A stretch of DNA of 64,000 nucleotides. Origin: Pseudomonadota bacterium (lineage in GTDB: Bacteria > Desulfobacterota > Desulfobulbia > Desulfobulbales > JAGXFP01). Below are positions 47,525 through 57,000 of this stretch, piece after piece (the first letter of the stretch is position 1; the number at the start of each line of letters is the position of its first letter). Made by a program: the position numbers and the translations under genes. Location of the stretch: assembly GCA_018814305.1 (NCBI GenBank), contig JAHJAA010000020.1:1-64000 (forward strand), in the 5' to 3' direction. The notes under the pieces were generated by a model. It was not told the origin of the DNA. It made no database searches and was given only the letters and a program-made list of their open reading frames with translations.

Positions 47525-47552
47525 TTGGGTATGTTTGGGGGGGGAGTACTAT
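47525..47552 (+). promoter_or_regulatory. Putative BREX promoter with poly-G spacer
   Basis: TTGGGT (47525-47530) and TACTAT (47547-47552) are separated by 16 bases that include a run of eight G (47537-47544). The brxA start lies 64 bases further on. One extra G would give the optimal 17-base spacer. The boxes are weak matches, so the promoter is tentative. Confidence 0.35.
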
Positions 47553-47616
47553 ATGGCAGTTAACGATCTTAATTTAATAGGCTCTCCAAGCCTGAACGAC
47601 GTGACGAGACCCAATA

Positions 47617-48237
47617 ATGGCAGTTGTTTCCTCAGCAAAATACCAAATGTCCTTCACCACCGGCGGGCTGTTCCTCCATGAATCCTTGTTGGCGGTTGAC
47701 TTATATTTGCTGCACCGTGACTGGAAGAAAGTCCGGGATCTTCTCCTCTCCGGGAACCTTATCCAGGCCCGAACCATCAGCAGCGCCCAAAGGGTAACCC
47801 GGGAGATCTGTCAACGCTTGTCCCTTCTCACCCTAGAGCAGCTCCAGTTGTTGTTCTCCGGCACAACCCAGGAGCGGCAAGGGCTCCTATGGGTCGCGGT
47901 CTGTAAGAGATACTCATTCATTAAGGATTTTATGACTGAAATCGTTCGGGAAAACTTTCTACGTTTGAACATGGTCCTGCACCCAAGTGACTACGATATG
48001 TTTTTCCACGACAAAGAGGAATGGCACGATGAACTGGCGCGTCTCAGTCAGACAACCAAGGCAAAATTACGGCAGGTTCTCCATAAAATAATGCACGAAG
48101 CCGAAATCCTGACTAAAGATGACACGATCATCCCCGCAATCTTGACCGCCAGGCTGGCCCAGGTATTGGTCGCAGACAATCCCGATTGGCTGCGGGTATT
48201 TGCGGTATCAGACTCCGACCTTAATGAGTGGCTGTGA
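47617..48237 (+). CDS. brxA: BREX type 1 protein BrxA
   Basis: BrxA (DUF1819) is a small DNA-binding protein of BREX phage-defence systems. The 206-residue length is typical. Family-like features are the N-terminal TTGGLFLHESLLAVDLYLLH, the segment ISSAQRVTREICQRL near residue 54 and the aromatic-rich VCKRYSFIKDFMTEIV near 100. It is the first gene of the operon; brxB starts 3 bases after its stop. Confidence 0.92.
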   Translation: MAVVSSAKYQMSFTTGGLFLHESLLAVDLYLLHRDWKKVRDLLLSGNLIQARTISSAQRVTREICQRLSLLTLEQLQLLFSGTTQERQGLLWVAVCKRYSFIKDFMTEIVRENFLRLNMVLHPSDYDMFFHDKEEWHDELARLSQTTKAKLRQVLHKIMHEAEILTKDDTIIPAILTARLAQVLVADNPDWLRVFAVSDSDLNEWL

Positions 48238-48240
48238 ACC

Positions 48241-48852
48241 ATGGCTCTTGATCCAGAAAAGTTAACATACCAGGAAAAATTCGATCATCTCCTGAAAGTG
48301 CTCGCCAGCAGGCGCTTCCTCGACAAAGAGGGTTTGGGCAACGAGGTGCCTTTTTTCATCTGCCACTATCTCCCTCAAGACCAGTTGGGAACGGACCGCA
48401 AACGGCAGCAGCTCAAAAACCGTCTCGCCCAGCAGGGGGTAACGGTATTGGACATCAACCTCTACGACCTGGTGGTGGAGATTCTCCAGAAACGGGGGAG
48501 CTGGCAAAAAATACTCGATAATGAGCCCAATATTTCCAAAGAGCAGCTCAAGGAACTCTTGCAGGGGATGCTCGATACCGAAAAATATCTCATCCCGACA
48601 ATCTGCGAAAAGATGGCCGACCAGGCCTTTGACGTCATGTTCATTTCCGGGGTGGGTGAGGTATTCCCTTACATCCGCTCTCATAACGTGCTTAACAACC
48701 TGCAGAGCAAGGCCAAGGAGCATCCCACCCTGATGTTCTTTCCCGGCAAATATACTCACACTCTGGAGGACGGTGCCTCTCTGGATTTGTTCGGCCGCCT
48801 GCATGACGACAAATATTATCGGGCCTTCGATATTTTCAATTACGAAGTCTAG
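48241..48852 (+). CDS. brxB: BREX type 1 protein BrxB
   Basis: BrxB (DUF1788) is a conserved small BREX protein of unknown biochemical role. The 203-residue product has VPFFICHYLPQDQLGTDRKR near residue 36 and GVTVLDINLYDLVVEIL near 63. The C-terminal VFPYIRSHNVLNNLQ and LMFFPGKYTHTLEDG are typical of the family. It sits between brxA (3-base gap) and brxC (12-base gap). Confidence 0.92.
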   Translation: MALDPEKLTYQEKFDHLLKVLASRRFLDKEGLGNEVPFFICHYLPQDQLGTDRKRQQLKNRLAQQGVTVLDINLYDLVVEILQKRGSWQKILDNEPNISKEQLKELLQGMLDTEKYLIPTICEKMADQAFDVMFISGVGEVFPYIRSHNVLNNLQSKAKEHPTLMFFPGKYTHTLEDGASLDLFGRLHDDKYYRAFDIFNYEV

Positions 48853-48864
48853 GAGATAACAGGG

Positions 48865-51800
48865 ATGCTCTTACAGAAAATGTTTGTAAAGCCGGTTGAC
48901 CGTCACATTGATGGGGTCATCAAGGCGGATGATGAGGCCAGCCTGCTTCTGGAAGTCGAAGAGTATGTCCTGACCAATGAGGTTGCCAAACGGCTCGAAG
49001 CTTTTGTCGATGCTTACAACAACTATGACGGCAGTAACGGAGTTTGGATCTCCGGCTTCTTTGGTTCCGGTAAATCTCACCTTCTCAAGATGCTGGCCTT
49101 GCTCCTGGGAAACCGGACCATCGATGGCACCCACGTCCTTGACCTTTTTCTGGCAAAATGCGATGACGAGATCCTCCGCAGCGACCTGAAAAAGGCCGTG
49201 GCCATCCCGACCAAGTCTATCCTCTTCAATATCGACCAGAAGGCCGATGTGATCAGCAAGACCCAGACCGATGCGCTGCTCTCCGTCTTCGTCAAGGTCT
49301 TCGACGATATGTGCGGTTACTATGGCAAGCATGGCCATATTGCACAGTTTGAACGCAACCTGGAGGGCCGGGGGCTTTACGCCAAGTTTAAGGAGGCCTT
49401 TCAGGAGGCAGCCGGGCAAACTTGGGAAATTGGACGCGAAGAGGCCATTCTGGAATCAGCCAATATCGATAAGGCCTACGCCAAGATCACCGGTACCGCT
49501 CTTGATGCCACCACCGGCATCATCGATAAATACCGCAGTGAATACAAGCTCTCCATCGAAGACTTCGCCGACCAAATCAACGACTACATCAACAAACAGC
49601 CGCCCAACTTCCGGCTCAACTTCTTTGTGGACGAGGTCGGCCAGTATATCGCCAACAACACTAAGCTGATGACCAACCTGCAGACCGTTGCCGAGAGTCT
49701 GGCCACCAAGTGCCGGGGCCGGGCTTGGATCATCGTCACGGCCCAGGCGGACATGGACGCGGTGGTCGGTGAGATGACCAATCGGGACAGCAACGACTTT
49801 TCCAAGATCCAGGCCCGATTCGCCATTCGCCTGAAACTGACCAGCGCCAATGTCGATGAAGTCATCCAGAAACGCTTGCTGCTGAAGAATGAAGCGGCCG
49901 TATCTTCCCTCAGCGACGTCTATCATGCCCAGGCCAACAATCTCAAGACCATGTTCGACTTTGCCGACGGCGCCCAGGCCTACCGCAATTTCCAGGACCG
50001 GGACCATTTCATCCGTTGCTACCCATTCATTCCTTACCAGTTCGATCTATTCCAGACCGCCATCCAGAGCCTGTCTCAGCACGGCGCATTCGAGGGAAAA
50101 CACAGCTCGGTGGGCGAGCGATCGATGCTGGGCGTCTTTCAGCAGGTGGTCAATCATATCTCCAAGGATGAACTGAAACAGCTGGCCACCTTCGACCTGA
50201 TGTTCGAGGGGATTCGCTCCGCCCTCAAGGCCAATCTCCACGCCATCCACATGGCCGAGAGAAACCTGGAGAACCCTTTTGCCGTCAAGGTTCTCAAGGC
50301 GCTGTTCCTGGTCAAATACGTTAAAAGTTTCAAGGCCACCGTCCGTAACATCTGTGTCCTGATGCTGGATGACCTGGAGCACAACATCACCTCTCTGCGC
50401 CAGGAAGTACAGGGGGCACTCAATCTGCTGGAGCAGCAAACTTACATCCAGCGCAATGGCGAGATCTATGAGTTTTTAACCAGCACTGAAAAGGACGTCG
50501 AGAAAGAGATCAAAAATACCGACGTTGATGCGGTAGAGGTTGCCGATGAGCTGGCCAAGCTGGTCTTTGATTACGCCCTCAAAACCCGCAAAATTCGCTA
50601 CGACGGCAATGGCCAGGACTATTCTTTCACCCGCAGGCTTGATGATCGGCTGATCGGTCGTGAACACGAACTGACCATTCACGTCATCACCCCCTTTCAT
50701 GATGGTGGTGGGGACCATACTGTTCTGGGGATGCGCTCCATGGGCCGTGACGAGTTGCTGGCGATCATGCCGCCCGAGGAGCGACTGGTCCGGGATCTGC
50801 TGATGTACAAACGGACGGAAAAGTATATCCGCCAGAATATTTCCATTACCCAGCAGGAATCGGTCCGTCAGGTCCTCACCAACAAGAGCCTGCAGAATCA
50901 GGACCGACTTCGCGACCTCCAGTCATTGGTACAGAAGCTCCTGGGTGAGGCCAAATTCATCCTCAACATGAAGGACCTGGAAATCGGCGGTACGGATGCC
51001 TCCAGTAAGTTTATCAAGGGATTTTACGATCTCCTCCAGCGCTCCTACCCCAACCTCAATATGCTCCGGGGCATCACTTACAGTGAGAACGACGTCGCCA
51101 AATACCTGAAGCAGGCCCCCTCCCTGCTTGGTGATGATGACCGGGTTCTCGGGGAGGCCGAGCAGGAGCTCCTTGCCTTTATCCAAGGCAATAAACGCGC
51201 CGGGATTCAGACCACCATGAAGCACCTGGTGGAACGTTTCGAGAAGAAACCCTATGGCTGGTACCTGGCCGCCATTCTCTGCAACCTGGCCAAGCTTTGC
51301 GGGCGCGAAAAGCTGGAGGTAAGGCACGATTCTAACCAACTTGAAGGCGATGAATTGGTCCGCGCTCTGCGCAACACCCAGGCCCACGGCAGCATCTACC
51401 TGGAACCGCAGGTCGATTTCACCGCCTCGCAAGTTCGCCATCTCAAGGAATTATACGAGGATCTTTTTGATACCCCACCCCGCGCCAATGAGGCCAAAGC
51501 CCTGGGCCAAGAGACCGGAGTTGCCCTCCAGGAACTCTTGCACCAACTCACCCCTCTCGCCGCCCAAACTGGGCAGTATCCCTTTTTGACCGCCATCAAT
51601 CCGGCCATTGATCGCCTCAAGGAGACCATCGGCAAACCATACGCCTGGTATCTGACCGAGTTGCCGCGCCAGGAGGATGCCCTCCTGGACCTGAAGGAAC
51701 AGGTCATCACCCCGATCTGTAACTTCATGGTCGGCCCGCAGAGAGGGATCTTTGATGAAGCCCGGAAATTTGTCCAATTACATGATTCAAACTTCTCTTA

Positions 51801-52368
51801 CCTGGACGGAGATGAAGGGAAACAGGTAGTTGGAGCCTTAGCAGATCCCGAATGTTACAAGGGCAACCGGATGCAGCGGGTGAAAGAGCTTCTCGGTTCG
51901 TTGCAGGGGATCTTGTCTTCCCGGGTCAATGAAGAAAAGCAGGAGGCCCTGGCGGTCATCAAGAGCCTCGAAGAGCGGCTGGTCGGCATGGCGGAGTTTC
52001 AGGCCTTGCCCGCCGACCGTAAAGCCAAGGCCCGGCAGCCTTTCGCTGATCTGAGCAGTGAACTGGAAAGGCAGGAGATCATCGGAGTCATTCGCGACCG
52101 CCGCCGACAGTTTGAAGAAGAGAGGTACCCCCGCTTGCTTGAGCAGCTTACCCGCCAGGAACCGAAGCCGGAAACCAAAGATCGGGAAGCCGGTGGCGGC
52201 GGCGTCAAGACCGGTGAACCAAAGGTGGAGTTCGTGTACGGACGCAAATTATCCGTAAAATTCACCAAACCATATCTCGCCAGCAAAGAGGATCTGGATG
52301 CCTACCTCGCCGCCATGCGGGAAGCTTACCTGAAAGAGATCGAAGAAGGTAAACGCATTCAAATCTGA
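48865..52368 (+). CDS. brxC: BREX type 1 ATPase BrxC
   Basis: BrxC is the large AAA-type ATPase (DUF499-like) of BREX, needed for defence and for site-specific methylation. The 1167-residue length is typical. Walker A is ISGFFGSGKSHLLKMLALLL near residue 62, and a Walker-B-like hydrophobic NFFVDEVGQYI lies near 253. The rest is mostly helical with a highly charged C-terminus. The ATG at 48865 has AGGAG upstream. The 45-base gap before the next gene holds a small hairpin. Confidence 0.94.
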   Translation: MLLQKMFVKPVDRHIDGVIKADDEASLLLEVEEYVLTNEVAKRLEAFVDAYNNYDGSNGVWISGFFGSGKSHLLKMLALLLGNRTIDGTHVLDLFLAKCDDEILRSDLKKAVAIPTKSILFNIDQKADVISKTQTDALLSVFVKVFDDMCGYYGKHGHIAQFERNLEGRGLYAKFKEAFQEAAGQTWEIGREEAILESANIDKAYAKITGTALDATTGIIDKYRSEYKLSIEDFADQINDYINKQPPNFRLNFFVDEVGQYIANNTKLMTNLQTVAESLATKCRGRAWIIVTAQADMDAVVGEMTNRDSNDFSKIQARFAIRLKLTSANVDEVIQKRLLLKNEAAVSSLSDVYHAQANNLKTMFDFADGAQAYRNFQDRDHFIRCYPFIPYQFDLFQTAIQSLSQHGAFEGKHSSVGERSMLGVFQQVVNHISKDELKQLATFDLMFEGIRSALKANLHAIHMAERNLENPFAVKVLKALFLVKYVKSFKATVRNICVLMLDDLEHNITSLRQEVQGALNLLEQQTYIQRNGEIYEFLTSTEKDVEKEIKNTDVDAVEVADELAKLVFDYALKTRKIRYDGNGQDYSFTRRLDDRLIGREHELTIHVITPFHDGGGDHTVLGMRSMGRDELLAIMPPEERLVRDLLMYKRTEKYIRQNISITQQESVRQVLTNKSLQNQDRLRDLQSLVQKLLGEAKFILNMKDLEIGGTDASSKFIKGFYDLLQRSYPNLNMLRGITYSENDVAKYLKQAPSLLGDDDRVLGEAEQELLAFIQGNKRAGIQTTMKHLVERFEKKPYGWYLAAILCNLAKLCGREKLEVRHDSNQLEGDELVRALRNTQAHGSIYLEPQVDFTASQVRHLKELYEDLFDTPPRANEAKALGQETGVALQELLHQLTPLAAQTGQYPFLTAINPAIDRLKETIGKPYAWYLTELPRQEDALLDLKEQVITPICNFMVGPQRGIFDEARKFVQLHDSNFSYLDGDEGKQVVGALADPECYKGNRMQRVKELLGSLQGILSSRVNEEKQEALAVIKSLEERLVGMAEFQALPADRKAKARQPFADLSSELERQEIIGVIRDRRRQFEEERYPRLLEQLTRQEPKPETKDREAGGGGVKTGEPKVEFVYGRKLSVKFTKPYLASKEDLDAYLAAMREAYLKEIEEGKRIQI

Positions 52369-52413
52369 AAGTGACTTCACTATGCCGCCAGTATTTTTGG
52401 CGGAAGGTCGGGC

Positions 52414-53934
52414 ATGGACACAACCGAGCACCAGATATTGCAGCTGATTCGCGCAGGCGAAGGGGTTGCGACCGAGTTCAAGACCTGCCGGAATCAGCTC
52501 AACCGGGATGTCTATGAGACGGTCTGCGCCTTTCTCAACCGCCACGGCGGCACCCTGTTGCTTGGTGTCAATGACTCCGGCGAGGTTGTTGGTGTTGCTC
52601 CCGATGTTGCCGCCCAGCTCAAAAAGGACTTTGTTACCGCCATCAACAATCCGCAGAAGATCCACCCACCTGCCTACCTTTCGGTAAACGATGTAACGGT
52701 GCTGGGAAAAACCATCCTGCACATCTATGTCCCGGAAAGCTCACAGGTGCATCGTTGTAATGGGCGCATTTATGACCGCAACGAGGATGGCGATCTCGAT
52801 ATCACCGACCATACCCAGCAGGTGGCGCGGCTATACCTCCGCAAGCAAGCCACCTACTCCGAGAACAAGGTGTTTCCTTATGTCGGGCTTGAGGATTTGC
52901 GGACCGACCTGATCGATCGCTGCCGCAAACTGGCCGGAGTCTGGACAGAAGGCCATCCCTGGCTCCAGATGGACGACATGGAACTGATCCAAAGCGCCCA
53001 GCTCTACCAGACCGACCCGGAAACCAGAAAGAGTGGCGTAACCCTGGCGGGAATCCTTTTACTCGGGCCGGATCAGCTTATTCTGACAACCGTCCCGCAC
53101 CACCGCACCGATCTTATCCTGCGCAAGGTCAATCTGGATCGTTACGACGACCGGGATCTGATCAGAACCAACCTGATCGAGAGCTACGATCGCATCATCG
53201 CCTTTGTACAGAAACACCTGCCCGACCCTTTCTATCTGGAAGGCATAGAACGCATCAGTATCCGGGATGCGATTTTCCGTGAAGTGGCGTCCAACATCCT
53301 AATTCACCGGGAGTACACCAACGCATTCCCGGCCAAGCTCATTATCGAGTATGGCCAGGTGCGCACCGAAAACGCTAACAAGGCCCACGGATTCGGGGTG
53401 CTCAACCCGACCACCTTCACGCCATTCCCGAAAAATCCGGTCATCGGCGCTTTCTTCCGCGAAATCCACCGGGCGGATGAACTGGGTTCAGGCATGAGGA
53501 AGATGATGAAATTTGGCAACATCTACGGTGGCGCCGATCCTGAAATGGCGGAGGGGGATGTATTCAGAATTATGATCAAGGTGCCGGAATTTGGCGGCAA
53601 GGCTGGATCTGACGCTGCCGCTCATGCCGCCGAACAAGTCGGCACCAAGTCGGCACCAAGTCGGCACCAAGAAACACCTGAACCAGGGACCAAGTTGGGA
53701 CCAAGTCGGGACCAGGTTGAAATACTTCGCAACTGCACGTCTGAAAAAGCGATTGGGGAGCTTATGGCAATTGCCGGTCGAACCAATCGGACCAAGTTCA
53801 GGGACCAGGTACTTAATCCCTTGTTGACAGCAGGCTGGCTCGAAATGACCATCCCCGAGAAACCGACGAGCAGCAAGCAGAAGTACCGGTTGACGGCACT
53901 TGGAGAACAGCTCCTGAATAGTTTCGATTTATGA
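52414..53934 (+). CDS. AlbA_2 (Schlafen-like) DNA-binding/ATP-binding protein
   Basis: The 506-residue protein starts with an AlbA_2/Schlafen-type domain (GVATEFKTCRNQLNRDVYET, FLNRHGGTLLLGVNDSGEVV). A RecG-like or GHKL-type ATP-binding region follows (FREVASNILIHREYTNAFP, ELGSGMRKM), with a C-terminal winged helix (about 440-500). Genes of this family often lie in BREX operons between brxC and pglX; the role is not established and may be regulatory. A small hairpin (52385-52403) precedes it and GGAAGG lies just ahead of the ATG. The linker before the winged helix is encoded by 11-base tandem repeats. Confidence 0.8.
   Translation: MDTTEHQILQLIRAGEGVATEFKTCRNQLNRDVYETVCAFLNRHGGTLLLGVNDSGEVVGVAPDVAAQLKKDFVTAINNPQKIHPPAYLSVNDVTVLGKTILHIYVPESSQVHRCNGRIYDRNEDGDLDITDHTQQVARLYLRKQATYSENKVFPYVGLEDLRTDLIDRCRKLAGVWTEGHPWLQMDDMELIQSAQLYQTDPETRKSGVTLAGILLLGPDQLILTTVPHHRTDLILRKVNLDRYDDRDLIRTNLIESYDRIIAFVQKHLPDPFYLEGIERISIRDAIFREVASNILIHREYTNAFPAKLIIEYGQVRTENANKAHGFGVLNPTTFTPFPKNPVIGAFFREIHRADELGSGMRKMMKFGNIYGGADPEMAEGDVFRIMIKVPEFGGKAGSDAAAHAAEQVGTKSAPSRHQETPEPGTKLGPSRDQVEILRNCTSEKAIGELMAIAGRTNRTKFRDQVLNPLLTAGWLEMTIPEKPTSSKQKYRLTALGEQLLNSFDL
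53635..53712 (+). repeat. 11-bp tandem repeat inside the AlbA_2 gene
   Basis: Three perfect copies of CAAGTCGGCAC (53635-53667) are followed, after a 23-base interval, by two diverged copies (53691-53712, CAAGTTGGGAC and CAAGTCGGGAC). As 11 is not a multiple of 3, gain or loss of one unit would shift the frame and remove the C-terminal winged helix. Confidence 0.85.
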
Positions 53935-54023
53935 GCGGAGCGCATAAGTTTTGAGCCGACTCATAACAGGCTCATAAGGGATTAATCGGCTTACCGTGCT
54001 TTCCACGGTTAAAGGATTCTTGA

Positions 54024-57000
54024 ATGGAAACTTCCAAACTCAAAAAATTCGCCCAGTTCGCTAGGCGCAGCCTGATTGAACAGGTGGGCGGTAAGCTGAA
54101 GCTGGTGCTGGCTACTGATAGCGCTGCTCGGCGGGAGAACCCCGAGGCGGTTAAGCAGTTGGCCGAGCAGATCGCCATGATGGGCGAGGCCCAGGTGATC
54201 GATAAGGTCGCCTATATCTGGTTCAACCGGTTCTGCGCCCTGCGTTTTATGGATGTTAACCGCTACACCCGCATCGGGGTGGTGTCGGCGGCAGAGGGGC
54301 AGTTTCAGCCCGAGATCCTGGCCGAGGCCAAGATGGGGCATATCGATGAAGACATGGTGCCAGAGAAGACCAGGCAGCAGATCTTTGCCCTGTTGAACGG
54401 CACCGCGCCCAGTAGTGACCCGCAGGCTGAGGCCTATCGGCTGCTGGTGGTGGCTGCCTGTAACGACTGGCACCGGGCCATGCCCTACCTGTTTGAAAGA
54501 ATCGCCGATTTTACCGAACTGCTGATGCCGGATGATCTGCTTTCCGGCAACTCCATTCTGGCGCACATGCGCCATGCCATTTGTCTTCCGACAACAGAAG
54601 GGGCTGGGGGTGAAAGGACAGGGGTTAGGGATCAGGGGTTAGGGGCTAGTGAAAACCATGCTAATCCCTCGTCCCTAAACCCTAACCCCTATTCAACTTC
54701 TCTAGAAGTTGAAGTCATCGGCTGGCTTTATCAGTTTTACATCTCCGAGAAGAAGGATCAGGTTTTCGAGGGGTTGAAGAAGAACCAGAAGATCACCCCG
54801 GAGAATATCCCGGCTGCCACCCAGCTCTTTACTCCGCACTGGATCGTGCGCTATCTGGTGGAGAACTCCCTGGGGCGGCTATGGATGTTGAATAGGCCGC
54901 ACTCCAAGCTCATTGAGCGTATGGAGTATTACATTCGACCGGATACTTCAGGGGCTGGGCAAACTCCAGGGGTTAGGGATCAGGGGTTAGGGATTAGCAA
55001 CAACTCCGGAGGCGACGATGGAAGTGAAGAGTTATCAGGATCTGATCGTCTGGCAAAAGGCGATGGATGTCGTGGAAATGGTGTATCAGGCGACCAAGGT
55101 ATTTCCCAAGGAGGAGCTTTACGGGCTGACCAATCAAGTACGCAGGGCGGCTGTATCGATTCCCTCAAACATAGCGGAAGGACACTCACGCAACTCGAAA
55201 GCGGAGTTCAGAAATTTCCTCTCGATAGCACAGGGCTCCAAAGCGGAAGTGGAAACACAGATTCAGATCGCTCAAAGGCTGCATTACATATCGCAGCAAC
55301 AAGCTCAGGATATACTCTCACTGCTCAAGGAAATCAGCAAAATGCTGGGATCGCTGAAAGCCAAACTAACCCCTGGCCCCTAACCCCTAACCCCTCCGCT
55401 TCCCCCGAAGATTTCTTACGCATCAAAACCCCCGAGGACATCAAAATCTGCGACCCCGCCTGTGGAAGCGGCCACATGCTCACCTATGCCTTCGACCTGC
55501 TCTTTGCCCTCTATGAGGAAGAAGGTTACGAGCCTGCCGAAATCCCGGAAAAGATTCTCACCCACAACCTCTTTGGTATAGAGATTGATGAAAGGGCCGG
55601 GGAACTGGCCGCCTTTGCCTTGACCATGAAGGCCCGGAGCAAGAGCAAACGCTTTTTCCGCAAGCCGGTGCAGCCCAATATCTGCGTGCTCAAGAACATC
55701 CATTTTGAGGAGATTGAACTCAAGGCCTATATGGACGCCGTGGGCCGCGACCTCTTTACCATCAATCTCCAGGAGACACTGCGCCAGTTTGAGGAGGCCG
55801 ATAACTTCGGCTCACTCATCTGTCCTGCCGAGACTGATGTGGCAAGTACCCTGAAACGGCTGGAGGCGAATAACGTCTCCGGGAATCTCTTCCTTAGCCA
55901 TACCCACCAAAAGGTGCTCTTGGCGCTGAAACAGGCCGACTACCTAAGCCAGAAATACCAGGTGGTGGTTGCTAATCCTCCCTATAAAAAGAAGGCCGAC
56001 CTGAATGACAACCTACAAAGTTGGCTTGAACAAAAATTTCCAGATGGAAAATACGACCTATACCAAGCTTTCATCTTAAGGAACATCAGACTAGCGCGCA
56101 AGGGTGGTCAAGTGGCAATGATAACCATGCAGGGCTGGATGTTTGCCCCAAGATATGAGGTAATCAGAGCTAATATCCTTTCGAGTTGCGCCATTGCAAC
56201 AATGGCCCAGCTGGGAGAGCGGGCATTTGATTCGATTGGTGGCGAGGTCGTCTCGACTACGGCATTCGTTCTCATAAATAAACGCGACAAAGATCATTGC
56301 GGCCTGTTTATTAAGCTGACTGACGGCCAGAACGAACATGAAAAGGATTTGTCTCTTCTTGCGGCGGTCAAGTCCAGACAAAGCGGACTTCTGTTTCTTG
56401 CGAGCGAGAGCGATTTCCGAAAAATTCCCGGTCAGCCTCTTGTGTTCTGGGCTTCAGAGAAAGTTCGCGCGGCTTTCCAGGACGAAACCTCAATTTCCGA
56501 ATCTATCATTACGAGAGAAGGCCTGGCGACTGGAAGTAATGCGATTTTCCTTCGCGAGTGGCATGAGGTATCGCAGGCTGAAGTTGGGTTTGGGATTACG
56601 AGCGGTATTGTCGCTCTGAAGTCAGGGAAACGATGGTTTCCGTATGTGAAGGGTGGCGGATCACGGAGATGGTATGGAAATCAGGAACACTTCGTCAACT
56701 GGTGGGACGACGGGGTTGAATTAAAAAACTTTCGAGATGTCAAAACTGGTCGTGTCCGTTCGCACAACTACAATGGCCTTTATAGTTTTCGCTCGGGCTT
56801 CACGTGGTCAGGGATTTCTGGCAATGATTTTGCGATTAGGCACGTTCCAGTGGGCTTTATGTTTGACGCAAAAGGCCCCATGGGATTCACGAACGAAGGT
56901 ATGCTAAATGAGACAATCGAGGGGTTCCTAAACAGCCGGGTTTCAAGCTTCTTCTTGAGAATGCTGGCACCCACACTCGACTTCAAGCTGACGCATGTTC

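Noticed and set aside
54968-55395. Diversity-generating retroelement, because the four-helix protein is Avd-like
   Set aside because: No reverse transcriptase, template repeat or variable repeat is visible nearby; the inverted ends and location fit an IVS-type element better.
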